The position numbers and the translations under genes were made by a program. From positions 1 through 64,000 of the forward strand of contig CATKXW010000008.1 of the NCBI GenBank assembly GCA_949840905.1: a stretch of 64,000 nt of DNA, given 5' to 3'. The DNA is from an uncultured Eggerthellaceae bacterium. GTDB taxonomy: Bacteria; Actinomycetota; Coriobacteriia; Coriobacteriales; Eggerthellaceae. Below the pieces are notes generated by a model. It was not told where the DNA came from. It worked only from the letters and a program-made list of their open reading frames with translations, and searched no databases. Shown here piece by piece: positions 15,139-24,989 of this stretch (position 1 is its first letter; every line of letters starts with the position of its first letter).

Positions 15139-17529
15139 CTATCGGTCGTTGTTGGGGTTCACGTGGTAAGGATCGGCATAGGGGTCATCGCCGCTGGCTC
15201 CATGCACGCTATCGGGCGAAGCCGGCACCACCGGCTCTCCGGTGGGAGCGGCCGGCTGCGGCGCGTAGGGATCCTCGCCGCTGGGAGCCGGGGCCGCAGG
15301 CGTGGAGTCCATGACGTCCTCGCGCACGATCTCGGCGTCCACCTGGGCCTGGGCGGGATCATCCTCGGTAAGGGCTCCCGTGGCCGCAGGACGGTACGGT
15401 CCCTTCGGATCCTGATCGCCCGGCTCCACCGGCTCGTCGCGCCAGTTCGGATCGGCTAGACGCTCCTGGTTCGCCGCGTCGCGCGCCCGAGCCTCCGCCT
15501 CCTCCCGCTCCTTCGCGGCGATGATGTCGCCCTCATGGGCCAGATAGTCGTCCCAGCGATTGTCCAGCAACGCCTCGCAGGCTTCGCCTTCCACCGTCTC
15601 GCGCTCCAACAGCACGCTGGCCATCAGGTGCATCTGCTCAGCGTGGGACGCCAGTATCTCGTAGGCCCGGTCGTGAGCCTCCTTCATGATGCGCGCCACC
15701 TCTTCGTCGATGCGCCGCGCCGTCTCTTCGGAATAGTCTTGGGTGTTGCCATAGTCGCGGCCCAAGAACACCTCGTGGTTCGGCTGGCCGAACACCTGAG
15801 TGCCCAGCGGGCTCATGCCGTATTGGGTGACGATAGCCCGGGCCATCTTGCTGGCACGCTCCAGGTCGTTGGATGCACCGGTGGTGATGTCGTCGCAGAA
15901 TATCTCTTCGGCCACGCGACCGCCCATGAACACGGCCAGCTCGTCCTTCATCTCCGACAGCGAGTTCAGCACCTTGTCCTCATCAGGGATGGACAGGGTG
16001 TAGCCCAAGGCCCGGCCGCGGGAGATGATGGATATCTTGTGCACCGGGTCGGCATGGTCGAGCAGGTGCCCCACCAGAGCATGGCCGCTCTCGTGATAGG
16101 CGATGGTGGTCTTGGTCTTGTCGGTGAGCACGCGGCCCTTGCGTTCCGGGCCTGCGATGACGCGCTCCATCGATTCGCTCACCTCGCGCATGGTGATGAT
16201 CTTCTTGCCGCGACGGGCGGTCAGAAGCGCCGCTTCGTTCAGCAGGTTCGACAGGTCAGCACCGGTGAACCCAGGCGTTATCTTCGCCACCCGCTCCAGA
16301 TCCACATCGCTGCCGATGGGCTTGTCCTTCGCATGCACCTCCAGTATCCTCTGGCGGCCCTTCACATCCGGGGTGTCCACCACGATCTGGCGATCGAAGC
16401 GACCGGGGCGCAGCAGAGCAGGATCGAGCACGTCAGCACGGTTGGTGGCGGCGATGAGCACCACCGAGTCGTTCGACTCGAAGCCGTCCATCTCCACCAG
16501 CAGCTGGTTCAACGTCTGCTCGCGCTCGTCGTGACCACCGCCCAGACCGGTACCGCGCTGGCGGCCCACCGCATCGATCTCGTCGATGAAGATGATGGCC
16601 GGAGCGGCCTCCTTCGCCTGTTTGAACAGGTCACGCACGCGCGATGCCCCCACGCCCACGAACATCTCCACGAAGTCAGAGCCGGAGATGCTGAAGAAGG
16701 GCACCCCCGCCTCGCCGGCCACCGCACGGGCCAACAGCGTCTTGCCAGTGCCCGGAGGGCCCACCAGCAAGCAACCGCGGGGTATCTTCGCTCCCATCGA
16801 CTGGTACTTCGCCGGATTCGCGAGGAAATCCTTCACCTCGCGCATCTCCTCCACAGCCTCGTCCACGCCGGCCACATCGGCGAAGGTGACGTCGGGGCGC
16901 TCCTCAGCGGCCTTCTTCGTCTTGGCCTTGCCGAAGCTCATCTGCGAGTTGTTCGCCTTCTGCATCTGCGAGAAGAAGAACACCAGAAGGCCGGCCAGCA
17001 GCAGGAAGGGCAGCACCGAGAGCAACATGTCGAAGAAGGGGCTGGGCAGCGCCACCTCGTACTGGATGTTCGGATGCTGCGCCACCAGCTCGCCCAAAGA
17101 ATCGGCGCCCACGTAGGTGGAGGTGTAGTTGTGCTCGGATCCCAAGGTGGTCGGCTCGATGGTGGTGGTGACGACGCCCGCCAACGGCGCGCCCGCGCCG
17201 TCGCGCATGGTGGCCATGCGCGCGTTCAGGGTCTGGAACGACTGGTTGAACGCATCAGAGAGGGCCGCACCGGCCGTTGCCGCCGGATAGTAGGTGCCGC
17301 TCACCGTATAGTCGCTAGCGGCATAGACCACCTTGTTCACGCGGTCCTGCTCCACCGCGGCCACGAACTCCGAGGTCATGAGGGAGTCGGTCTGGCGGCT
17401 ATCGGTGTTGCCCATGATGACGAACTGATTGACCACGAACATGGCCACCAGCGCGAACAGCACGGCCATGAGGATCATGGAGCGGTTGTTCTCGGGCATC
17501 GAGGGTTTCTTGCTCTTGTTGTCTGCCAT
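15139..17529 (-). CDS. ftsH: ATP-dependent zinc metalloprotease FtsH
   Basis: 796 residues, longer than the usual 640-680. It is a membrane-anchored hexameric protease. A first helix (about 18-37) and a second (about 163-185) bracket an external domain. The AAA module has GPPGTGKT (Walker A), [15 protein letters not shown] (Walker B) and the second region of homology [19 protein letters not shown]. The zinc site is HESGH with the later Asp. The excess length is a C-terminal tail of about 130 residues rich in Pro, Ala, Asp and Glu, with two related motifs, GEDPYAP and [10 protein letters not shown]. The tail looks disordered and may recruit partners. It lies 60 bases after hpt, the usual order. 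Confidence 0.96.
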   Translation of the reverse strand: MADNKSKKPSMPENNRSMILMAVLFALVAMFVVNQFVIMGNTDSRQTDSLMTSEFVAAVEQDRVNKVVYAASDYTVSGTYYPAATAGAALSDAFNQSFQTLNARMATMRDGAGAPLAGVVTTTIEPTTLGSEHNYTSTYVGADSLGELVAQHPNIQYEVALPSPFFDMLLSVLPFLLLAGLLVFFFSQMQKANNSQMSFGKAKTKKAAEERPDVTFADVAGVDEAVEEMREVKDFLANPAKYQSMGAKIPRGCLLVGPPGTGKTLLARAVAGEAGVPFFSISGSDFVEMFVGVGASRVRDLFKQAKEAAPAIIFIDEIDAVGRQRGTGLGGGHDEREQTLNQLLVEMDGFESNDSVVLIAATNRADVLDPALLRPGRFDRQIVVDTPDVKGRQRILEVHAKDKPIGSDVDLERVAKITPGFTGADLSNLLNEAALLTARRGKKIITMREVSESMERVIAGPERKGRVLTDKTKTTIAYHESGHALVGHLLDHADPVHKISIISRGRALGYTLSIPDEDKVLNSLSEMKDELAVFMGGRVAEEIFCDDITTGASNDLERASKMARAIVTQYGMSPLGTQVFGQPNHEVFLGRDYGNTQDYSEETARRIDEEVARIMKEAHDRAYEILASHAEQMHLMASVLLERETVEGEACEALLDNRWDDYLAHEGDIIAAKEREEAEARARDAANQERLADPNWRDEPVEPGDQDPKGPYRPAATGALTEDDPAQAQVDAEIVREDVMDSTPAAPAPSGEDPYAPQPAAPTGEPVVPASPDSVHGASGDDPYADPYHVNPNNDR

Positions 17530-17589
17530 AAGGGTATGCTTTCGGTCGTTCGGTCGGGTCGTGGATGGTGGGCGCGGCCGCAGGAGCTC

Positions 17590-18138
17590 TTAGCGGTATA
17601 CCTCCTGCTTCAGCACCCCGATGTAAGGAAGGTTACGATAGCGCTCGGCGTAGTCGAGGCCGTAGCCCACGATGAACTCATCAGGGCACTCGAAGCCCAC
17701 GTAGCGACAGTCGATGGCGGCTTGGGCCTTCGTCTTCTTCCGCAGCAACGTGGCCACTTCGATGGACGCCGGCTCCCGTGTGCTCAGCGCACGCATCAGA
17801 TGCTCCAGCGTCAGCCCGGAATCGAGGATGTCCTCGGCGATGAGCACATGACGACCGGCGATGTCGGAGCTGAGGTCCTTCAAGATGCGCACGGTCCCCG
17901 AGCTCTTCGTCGCATTGCCATAGGAGGAGAGGGCCATGTAGTCCATCTCGAGGGGCAGCTCTATCTTGCGGGCCAGATCGGCCATGAACAGAGCCGCGCC
18001 CCGCAGCACCGATACCATCACGATGCCACCGTCCTCGACCTTCGGAGCGTAATCCTGGGCGATCCGCTGTCCCATCTCGGCGACGCGCGCAGCGATCTCA
18101 TCTTCGGTGAAGAGGACCTCTGAGATGTCTTCATGCAC
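17590..18138 (-). CDS. hpt: Hypoxanthine phosphoribosyltransferase
   Basis: 182 residues. It salvages hypoxanthine (and usually guanine) to the nucleotide with PRPP. The PRPP loop is VLIAEDILDSGLTLEHL. Other family landmarks are LRGAALFMADLARKI near the N-terminus and DEFIVGYGLDYAERYRNLPYIGVL near the end. The partner gene tilS, which normally precedes hpt-ftsH, is not here. The ribosome binding site is weak (GGACGAG about 10 bases upstream). Confidence 0.95.
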   Translation of the reverse strand: MHEDISEVLFTEDEIAARVAEMGQRIAQDYAPKVEDGGIVMVSVLRGAALFMADLARKIELPLEMDYMALSSYGNATKSSGTVRILKDLSSDIAGRHVLIAEDILDSGLTLEHLMRALSTREPASIEVATLLRKKTKAQAAIDCRYVGFECPDEFIVGYGLDYAERYRNLPYIGVLKQEVYR

Positions 18139-18249
18139 GGAACTCGTCCAACTTTCCTCGTCGTCGGCCGTGCGAACCTGCGCTCGCGCGACCTTCTACC
18201 TGTTCTCACCCATAGTTTAACAGACGTCTTCACCATCGGAGCCGCCCCC

Positions 18250-19911
18250 TCACAGCTTCTTCTTGCGGATGATATCCACCAGCACCCATCCCGTCAGCAC
18301 CAGCCCCGCCGCGAAGCCGACGAAGGCCATCACCGGGATGCCCAGCATGCGCGGTTCCAGCGGCGAGAGGGCCAGCAGGCTGGAGCCGATGAACAGCCCT
18401 ACGATGATCAGGGCCACCGTGATGCGGGTGAATATGGTCGACATGCCGCCGAACAGCGCATCCGAGCCCACCAACTGGGTGTTCACCCGCAACTGCCCGC
18501 GGGTGAGCATCTTCAGCGCCTGGCCCGAATACGACGCCGCGTCCACCATCCCCTTGCCCGAGCTCACCAGATCGCGCAAGGCTTCCTGACCCAGCTCCTC
18601 CACCAGCTTCTTCTTGTCGTCGGTCTCGTAGAGGTGGCGGTTGATGATGGAGATGATGTTCTCGTCCTTCAGATACGGCGCTACCGTGCCCTCCATCACC
18701 ACCAGGCCGCGAGCGACGTTGGTGATGGTGGATGGCAAAGTGATGTGGCTCTCGCGGGTGACAGCGAGGACCTGGTCGAGAAAGGCGCTCATGTCTATGT
18801 TGGCGATGCCCACCGACCCGAAGGAGCTGACGATGTCGTCGAGCTTGATGAGGAAAGCCCCCAGATCCACCTTATCGTCGTCCTTCTTCACCGCCAACTG
18901 CATGATGGCCTCTTCCAGCGCCACCGAGTCGCGGAAGCTGACGGCGCGCAGGATGTTCGTCAGGCTGGCACGGTCATGGGCCGAGAAGCGCCCCATGAGG
19001 CCCAGGTCGATGAAGACTATCTTCCCGTCGCGGACCATGATGTTGCCCGGGTGCGGATCGGCGTGGAAGAACCCTTGGTCAAGGATCTGAGAAGCGTAAT
19101 TATCCAGCAGCTTCACCCCGATCTCCTCTAGATCGTAGCCAGCCGCTCGCAGCTCTTCGTCATGGTCGATGGGGATGCCTTGGACGTATTCCATCACCAG
19201 CACGCTCTCGGTGCTGTGCTCCTCGTACACCTTCGGGCAGGTCACGTAAGCGCACCCTGCGTTGTTGCGCGCGAACTCCTTGAGATTGGCCGCCTCTTGC
19301 AGAAAATCGGTCTCTTGCAGGAAGGTGGTCCACATCTCCTCCACCACCTGCCGAAAGTCGACCACTGGGTCGTCCTTCATGATGATGCTGGCTCCCTTTG
19401 CGAGAGAGCCCATGATGTCGATGTCGAGGGCCATGGTCTCGCGGATACCAGGGCGCTGCACCTTGATGGCCACTTCCTCGCCGCCCAGCAGCGTGCCCCG
19501 ATGCACCTGGGCCAGCGATGCGCTGCCGAGCGGGTCGGGGTCGATGGCGGTGAAGATGGTGGCGGCGCGAGCGGCACCGTACTGCTCGTCGATGGCCACC
19601 ATTATCTCGTCGAAGGGAAGCGGCGCACTATCGGCCTGGAGCTTCTTCAGCTCGTCACAGTAGGGCTTCGGCAGCACCTCGGAACGCGCGGCCAGTATCT
19701 GACCTATCTTCACGAACGACGGACCGAGGTCTTCCAACATCTCGCGGAACTGCACCGGGGTGAGAGGACCGGGCAGCCCGTGAGCATGGGCGATGGCCAC
19801 GATCTGCCGCATGCGCTCATGACGTCGAGGCTTGGAGAGGTCGAGGCCCTCCTCACCAGAAAGGGAGCCGGTGGTGGTGAAGATATGTCTGAGCAAGGTA
19901 TCGTCGGCCAT
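18250..19911 (-). CDS. UbiB/ABC1 (AarF) family atypical kinase
   Basis: 553 residues from the ATG at 19911; a GTG at 19959 would add 16 residues without a ribosome binding site. The ABC1 domain has the family's features: an Ala-rich nucleotide loop (SLAQVHRG), VAIKVQRPG, the catalytic FHADPHPGN and FIDLGLMG, and the N-terminal KxGQ-like FVKIGQILAARSE. Two C-terminal transmembrane helices (about 497-520 and 525-548) anchor it. UbiB-family ATPases support isoprenoid quinone or lipid metabolism. Here menaquinone is the likely link, since the hydrogenase needs it, but this is inference. It is 91 bases downstream of a phasin-like gene, a pairing seen in other bacteria. Confidence 0.88.
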   Translation of the reverse strand: MADDTLLRHIFTTTGSLSGEEGLDLSKPRRHERMRQIVAIAHAHGLPGPLTPVQFREMLEDLGPSFVKIGQILAARSEVLPKPYCDELKKLQADSAPLPFDEIMVAIDEQYGAARAATIFTAIDPDPLGSASLAQVHRGTLLGGEEVAIKVQRPGIRETMALDIDIMGSLAKGASIIMKDDPVVDFRQVVEEMWTTFLQETDFLQEAANLKEFARNNAGCAYVTCPKVYEEHSTESVLVMEYVQGIPIDHDEELRAAGYDLEEIGVKLLDNYASQILDQGFFHADPHPGNIMVRDGKIVFIDLGLMGRFSAHDRASLTNILRAVSFRDSVALEEAIMQLAVKKDDDKVDLGAFLIKLDDIVSSFGSVGIANIDMSAFLDQVLAVTRESHITLPSTITNVARGLVVMEGTVAPYLKDENIISIINRHLYETDDKKKLVEELGQEALRDLVSSGKGMVDAASYSGQALKMLTRGQLRVNTQLVGSDALFGGMSTIFTRITVALIIVGLFIGSSLLALSPLEPRMLGIPVMAFVGFAAGLVLTGWVLVDIIRKKKL

Positions 19912-20002
19912 AGAATCAGCGTCGCCTTCGTCGATAACAAGACGGGAGGTCGGGCGCACGACCGCTGCACCAGCCGCGCGCCCGCTCCCCGCGAAAGGGG
20001 CT

Positions 20003-20386
20003 CTAGGGCATCGCGGTCTTCTCGACCGCGGCGACCACCTTCTCCTCCTCTTCGCGACCTGCAGCCGCAGAGGTGTTGGTGGTGGCGTTCACCATGCCGG
20101 CGGTGGATGGCTCCTCAGCATATCGCGCCACCTTCTCCGCGAAGGCCTTGCGCTGCTCGGCCGTCATGGAGGCCATATGCGCGGCCAGAACGTCGTCTTG
20201 GATGGTGGATGCGGCGGCATCGGCCTTGTGCTTCAGCTCTTCGTTCAGGGCCTCTCCCTGATCCACGGTCAGCTCGCCTTTGGCGATGAGCTGGTCGATC
20301 AGCTCCTTGGACTTCTCGGCTCCTATGGCCACAGCGCCCACTCCTGCGAGGAAGATGTCTTTGAAAGCATCGCTCATGGTCGTCAT
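20003..20386 (-). CDS. Phasin-like small helical protein
   Basis: 127 residues. The N-terminus (SDAFKDIFLAGVGAVAIGAE) followed by charged helices resembles the PhaF/PhaI-like phasin family (COG3937), found in bacteria that need not make polyhydroxyalkanoate. Residues about 25-95 are strongly amphipathic and probably coiled. The C-terminus is Thr/Ala/Glu-rich and looks disordered. The ATG at 20386 has AGAGGTG 4-6 bases upstream; the ATG at 20377 is also possible. It precedes the UbiB-like gene and may be co-transcribed. Its role could be at a membrane or lipid surface. Confidence 0.7.
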   Translation of the reverse strand: MTTMSDAFKDIFLAGVGAVAIGAEKSKELIDQLIAKGELTVDQGEALNEELKHKADAAASTIQDDVLAAHMASMTAEQRKAFAEKVARYAEEPSTAGMVNATTNTSAAAGREEEEKVVAAVEKTAMP

Positions 20387-20523
20387 GATGCACCTCTTTC
20401 GGCTCGTTGTAACGTCATGGCTCCATGATGCAATAACGACGAGGGCGCGCATCCAGCGCGCCCCCATCCGTTACTCAGGCGTTGATGGCCGTGCGCCTGG
20501 CACAGGCGCACGAGAGGTTCGCC

Positions 20524-22317
20524 CTAGTCGAACAGCATGTCGAACATGCCGATGCCGTCGATGCGCAGGTTGCGGCCCTCCTTCGCCGCCCGGCGCACCG
20601 ATGCGAGCAGCTCGGTGAGCAGGTCGATGGAGATGTCCTTCTTCACATCGCGGCGACGCAGCTTCGCCTCCACGGTGCCGTTCTCCAGACCGCGCTTGCC
20701 CACCACCACCTGCAACGGCCAGCCGATCAGGTCAGCATCGGCGAACTTCACGCCGGGGCGCTCCTTTCGATCGTCGACCACCACCTCGAAGCCGATGGCA
20801 GCGATCTCGCGAGCCAGCTTCTCGGCCACGGGCTGCACCTCATCATCGTCCACGGTGAGCGGGATGATGCACACATGGGCCGGAGCCACGCTCATGGGCC
20901 ACATGATACCGTGCTCGTCGTTGTGCTGCTCCACGATCGCAGCGAGGGTGCGGGTGACGCCCACGCCGTAGCAGCCCATGATGAACGGCTTCTCGGTGCC
21001 GTCCTCGGCCATGAAGCAGGCGCCCATGGCCTCGGAGTACTTCGTGCCCAGCTGGAACACCTGCGACACCTCGATGCCGCGAGCACCCGCCAAAGGCGCA
21101 CCGCATTCGGGGCAATCGTCGCCCACGGCCACGATGCACAGGTCGGCCCAAGCATCCACCGTGAAGTCACGGCCGGGCTGGGCCCCCACGTAGTGGAAGC
21201 CATCCTCGTTGGCACCCACCACCCACGGCGAGACGGCGCGCAGGCTCGCGTCGGCGATGATGCGGATGCCCTCGGGCAGCCCCACCGGACCCATGGAGCC
21301 CTTGTGCAGCCCGTGGGCCTCCATCTCCTCGTCGGTGAGGAAGAGGAAGCCAGGCGCCTCGCGCTCCACCTTGATCTCGTTCAGCTCGTGATCGCCAGGG
21401 ATGAAGAAGGCCACCAGGTTCCCTTCCCCGTCCTGGCCTACCAGGGTCTTCACCGTGGAGCTCTCCGGGATGTCCAGGAACGCGGCCAGCTCCTCGATGG
21501 TATGCACGCCTGGCGTGGCGATCTTCTCCAAGCCCTGCGCCTCGTACACGGTGGGGTGGGCGATGCAGGCACCAGCCTCGGTGTTGGCTGCATATCCACA
21601 GGCACAATGCACCAGTTCAGCCTCGCCCGCGTCGGCCAAGGCCATGAACTCGGTGGTCACCTTGCCGCCGATCTGGCCGGAATCGGCCTCGACGGGGCGA
21701 TAATCCAGACCGCAGCGCTCACAGATGGTGCCATAGGCACGGCTCATGTCGTCATAGCTCTGCTGCAGCGACTCCTGGTCGGCGTTGAAGCTATAGGCGT
21801 CCTTCATGATGAACTCGCGGGAGCGCAGAAGCCCGAAGCGCGGGCGGATCTCATCGCGGAACTTCACTTGGATCTGATAGAGAGTGCAGGGCAGCTGCTT
21901 GTAGGACTTCAGCTCGTTGCGCACCAGCGCCGTTATCAGCTCCTCATGGGTGGGCCCCAAGCAGAAGCCGTGGTCATGGCGGTCGATGAGGCGCATGAGC
22001 TCGGGGCCGTAATCGTCCCAACGGCCGCTCTCGTGCCACAGCTCTTCGGGCTGCAGCGCGGGCATCATGATCTCTTGGGCGCCCACCTTGTTCATCTCTT
22101 CGCGCACGATGTTCTCCACCTTGGAAAGCACGCGCATGCCCAGCGGCAGGAACGTGTACACTCCCGAGGCCATCTTGCGTATCATGCCCGAACGCAGCAG
22201 CAGCCGGTGGCTCGCTATCTCGGCGTCGGCCGGGTCCTCTTTCAGCGTGGGCGCGTACACCTCGCTCATATATATGATGGGCTTCTCCCCCGGGTTCGCG
22301 TTCGACAAGATGCTCAT
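20524..22317 (-). CDS. proS: Prolyl-tRNA synthetase (bacterial type with editing domain)
   Basis: 597 residues, close to the usual 570-620. It is a class II synthetase: motif 1 lies in GVYTFLPLGMRVL, motif 2 in FRDEIRPRFGLLRSREF, and motif 3 near GCYGVGVTRTLAAI. The insert between motifs 2 and 3 (about 225-400) is the cis-editing INS domain that clears Ala-tRNA(Pro). It contains PESSTVKTLV, with the catalytic lysine expected of active editing domains. The ATG overlaps the ispG stop as ATGA. The ispG-proS adjacency is common in bacteria. Confidence 0.96.
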   Translation of the reverse strand: MSILSNANPGEKPIIYMSEVYAPTLKEDPADAEIASHRLLLRSGMIRKMASGVYTFLPLGMRVLSKVENIVREEMNKVGAQEIMMPALQPEELWHESGRWDDYGPELMRLIDRHDHGFCLGPTHEELITALVRNELKSYKQLPCTLYQIQVKFRDEIRPRFGLLRSREFIMKDAYSFNADQESLQQSYDDMSRAYGTICERCGLDYRPVEADSGQIGGKVTTEFMALADAGEAELVHCACGYAANTEAGACIAHPTVYEAQGLEKIATPGVHTIEELAAFLDIPESSTVKTLVGQDGEGNLVAFFIPGDHELNEIKVEREAPGFLFLTDEEMEAHGLHKGSMGPVGLPEGIRIIADASLRAVSPWVVGANEDGFHYVGAQPGRDFTVDAWADLCIVAVGDDCPECGAPLAGARGIEVSQVFQLGTKYSEAMGACFMAEDGTEKPFIMGCYGVGVTRTLAAIVEQHNDEHGIMWPMSVAPAHVCIIPLTVDDDEVQPVAEKLAREIAAIGFEVVVDDRKERPGVKFADADLIGWPLQVVVGKRGLENGTVEAKLRRRDVKKDISIDLLTELLASVRRAAKEGRNLRIDGIGMFDMLFD

Positions 22318-23381
22318 AGCGCCTCGATCTCCTTCATGAGAGCCGACACGATGTCGGCCTCGGCCACTTTGCAGACGATTCTACCAGAAGCGAACACCAC
22401 GCCCACGCCATCGCCGCACGCAACGCCTATATCGGCATCGGCAGCCTCGCCCGGGCCGTTCACCACGCACCCCATCACCGCCACCTTGAGCGGCTTGTCG
22501 AGGGCGGCCAAGCGCCGTTCCACCTCTTGGGCCAACGGGATCAGATCCACTTGGGTGCGCCCGCAAGTGGGACAGCTGATGAGCTCTGGAGAGCGCTTGC
22601 GCAGGTCGAGCGCAGAAAGGAGCATGTAGCAGGCTCGCACCTCGGTGACCGGATCGTCGGTGAGCGAGATGCGCAAGGTATCTCCGATGCCCTCCTCCAA
22701 CAACACGCCCAGCCCCGCGGCCGACTTGATGATGCCCTGGAAGGCCGTACCGGCCTCTGTGATGCCGATGTGCAACGGCACCCCAGGGAGCGCACCGGCG
22801 AGCAGCCGATAGGTCTCGATCGTGGCCACCACGTCATGGGCCTTCGCCGACACCACGATGGCATGGAAGTCGCACTCCTCTTCGAAGAAGCGCACATGAT
22901 CGATGGCGGAAGCGACCAGCTTCTGGGGCAGCGTGAGGTCCTCGCGCGCTGCGAGCGTCTTATCAAGGGAGCCCGCGTTCACGCCGATGCGGATGGGGAT
23001 GCCCGCCGACCGCGCCGCCTCGATGACAGGACGGGCGGCCTCCAGCCCACCGATGTTGCCGGGATTGATGCGCAGCTTGGCAGCCCCGCGACGGGCAGCC
23101 TCTATGGCGAGCTGCGGATCGAAATGGATATCGGCGATGACCGGCAGAGGCGAGCCTTCGCACACCTTCTGGAACGCCTCCAGGCAATCGGCGCGAGGGA
23201 TCGCTATGCGCACCAGCTCGCAACCCACCTCGGCCAGCGCCTCTATCTGCTCCAAGTTCGCAGCTGCATCGTCAGGGGCGGCGTTCAGCATCGACTGCAC
23301 CACCACCGGCGCACCACCGCCCAAAGGCACATCCCCCACCTTCACCTGCCGGGTGCGCTCCCGCGCTATGAGCCGTTCCAT
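22314..23381 (-). CDS. ispG: 4-hydroxy-3-methylbut-2-enyl diphosphate synthase
   Basis: 355 residues. It acts in the penultimate step of the MEP isoprenoid pathway using a [4Fe-4S] cluster. Cluster cysteines are in ISCPTCGRTQ and MGCVVNGPGE near the C-terminus. The TIM-barrel part shows VQSMLNAAPDD and ADIHFDPQLAIEAA. The ATG at 23381 is chosen because GGGAGG lies 6 bases upstream; an earlier ATG at 23387 directly abuts that site. Its stop overlaps the proS start. It supplies precursors for menaquinone and undecaprenyl lipids, which fits its neighbours (LCP, murA, UbiB-like). Confidence 0.95.
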   Translation of the reverse strand: MERLIARERTRQVKVGDVPLGGGAPVVVQSMLNAAPDDAAANLEQIEALAEVGCELVRIAIPRADCLEAFQKVCEGSPLPVIADIHFDPQLAIEAARRGAAKLRINPGNIGGLEAARPVIEAARSAGIPIRIGVNAGSLDKTLAAREDLTLPQKLVASAIDHVRFFEEECDFHAIVVSAKAHDVVATIETYRLLAGALPGVPLHIGITEAGTAFQGIIKSAAGLGVLLEEGIGDTLRISLTDDPVTEVRACYMLLSALDLRKRSPELISCPTCGRTQVDLIPLAQEVERRLAALDKPLKVAVMGCVVNGPGEAADADIGVACGDGVGVVFASGRIVCKVAEADIVSALMKEIEAL

Positions 23382-23413
23382 CTCCATCCTCCCAACGAAC
23401 CAGCAGCTCTTCG

Positions 23414-24958
23414 CTACAGCATCCAATCGCGACCGATGATGACCAGCACGTCAGCGTCGAAAGCGTAGAAGTCGCCGCCTTCCACCACCCGGCCGCAGTC
23501 GATGGCCGCCTGGACCCGCTTTGCCTGGGCCTCGCTAGCAGCATCCTTGTGGATCACCAAGGTCTCGGCGTATATCGTGCCGTCATCGGAGTTGCGGGTG
23601 TTCGTCACCACGAACCCATCAGCGGCCAGCCGCTCGCCCATGGTGGCGGCCATGCCGGTAGAGCCAGACCCGTTGCGCACCTCCACGGTGATGCCATCGG
23701 AAGGGGCTTGCGGTTCGAGCTCGCCCACGCGCGAAGGATCTTCCCCGGCCCGCAGCGCCTCGGCCATAGCGGCCCAGCCCTCGTCGCTATAGACGTACTT
23801 ACCGCTGCTCAACGACACATGACCAGGCACCACGCCCTCCATCACGGTGAGCGTATCGACCGGCCGCATGCGGTCGGCCAGGTCGATGAGGTCGTTGGCC
23901 GTGTAGTCGGTGCTCACGTAATCGCCCAGGTCGCCCACGAGCGCCGTGAACTCGATGCCGTTAGCCGTGAGCGCGCGTTCGATGAACGCCGTGAAGAAAT
24001 CGATGCGGTTGCGCGAGGCGCCCTCGAAGGGCTGGGCGAAGTTCATGGCTCGCAACAGTACCAAGGCCTGCTCCCCGTTCAACGTAGCATCGCCCGCATA
24101 GAGCACTACCGTGCCCGCCCGCGGGTCGTCCACCTCGCTGGCCACCTTCATCGGCACGCCGCCCAGTGCATCCACCATGGCGGCCAAGCGCTCAGCATCG
24201 GTGTAGACGAAATGGGAGATGTTCACATCCGCCAGTTCCGCCACAGCTCGCACCAGTTCCGCATCGCCGCCCACCCCATGAGCATCGGAGAGCGGATGGT
24301 TCTCGCCATCGCTCAGCCACACATCCAGATTGGCCGGTATGGACACCACGGTCAAGCGGCGCTGCGCTTCGTCCACGCGCACCAGCAGATAAGCATCGGT
24401 CTCATGGCCGCCCATGGCCGTAGCTGTTCCCAGCTGGGCGGCGCAGAGCACGTAGTAGGGATCGTTGGCCTCGGCCTTCACCAATGCCTCCGGAGCGTTC
24501 GATGGCTCCAGCTTTATCTTCGCGTTCGAGAAATGGAAGTAGGCGAAGAAGCCCACGGCGATGGCCGCCACCAACGCGACGGCACCGATGACGAGCCACA
24601 CAGCCCAGTTCGCCCGGCTCTGCTTCCGTTGTTCCTTCTCGGCCAGCGCCCGGCCCGCGTCATGCTTCTTGCGCCCGCGGCGGCTCTTGGGCTTCACGCT
24701 CTCGGTGGGAATGGACATCTGGACGATCGCGTCGCCCTTCGTCCCTCGTACCCGACGAGGGCCCTGATCCCTGCGGTCGCGCCCCTCAGGCTGCGGAGCG
24801 AACTTGCGCTCGGCGCTGTCGTGCACCGCACCGCCAGCGCGCACCGATCGCTCGTCGATGGCCCCGTGCCGTGCCACGTGGGTGCCGATGGTGGACGAGT
24901 CGATCCGCCCGCGAGCCTTCTTCGAGAACAGGTTCTTCTTCGGATTCTTCTTGAACAT
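23414..24958 (-). CDS. LytR-CpsA-Psr (LCP) family cell-wall glycopolymer transferase
   Basis: 514 residues from the ATG at 24958, which has GAGGAA 4 bases upstream; the longer frame is ignored. Residues 1-115 are a long basic, Arg/Lys-rich cytoplasmic segment, longer than usual. A single membrane helix (about 118-141) follows. The external LCP domain shows TDAYLLVRVD, VVSIPANLDVWL and LNGEQALVLLRAMNFAQ; the Arg of the classic 'IPRD' is replaced by Asn (IPANLD). A C-terminal LytR_C domain includes ITVEVRNGSGSTGMA. LCP proteins attach polymers to peptidoglycan. The substitution at the pyrophosphate-binding motif may alter substrate or activity. It ends 32 bases before ispG. Confidence 0.88.
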   Translation of the reverse strand: MFKKNPKKNLFSKKARGRIDSSTIGTHVARHGAIDERSVRAGGAVHDSAERKFAPQPEGRDRRDQGPRRVRGTKGDAIVQMSIPTESVKPKSRRGRKKHDAGRALAEKEQRKQSRANWAVWLVIGAVALVAAIAVGFFAYFHFSNAKIKLEPSNAPEALVKAEANDPYYVLCAAQLGTATAMGGHETDAYLLVRVDEAQRRLTVVSIPANLDVWLSDGENHPLSDAHGVGGDAELVRAVAELADVNISHFVYTDAERLAAMVDALGGVPMKVASEVDDPRAGTVVLYAGDATLNGEQALVLLRAMNFAQPFEGASRNRIDFFTAFIERALTANGIEFTALVGDLGDYVSTDYTANDLIDLADRMRPVDTLTVMEGVVPGHVSLSSGKYVYSDEGWAAMAEALRAGEDPSRVGELEPQAPSDGITVEVRNGSGSTGMAATMGERLAADGFVVTNTRNSDDGTIYAETLVIHKDAASEAQAKRVQAAIDCGRVVEGGDFYAFDADVLVIIGRDWML

Positions 24959-24989
24959 GGTGTTCCTCAGGGCCGACCCGAAGGCGGTC

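Noticed and set aside
15535-18123. 862-codon plus-strand open frame opposite ftsH and hpt
   Set aside because: Antisense shadow of two well-supported genes.
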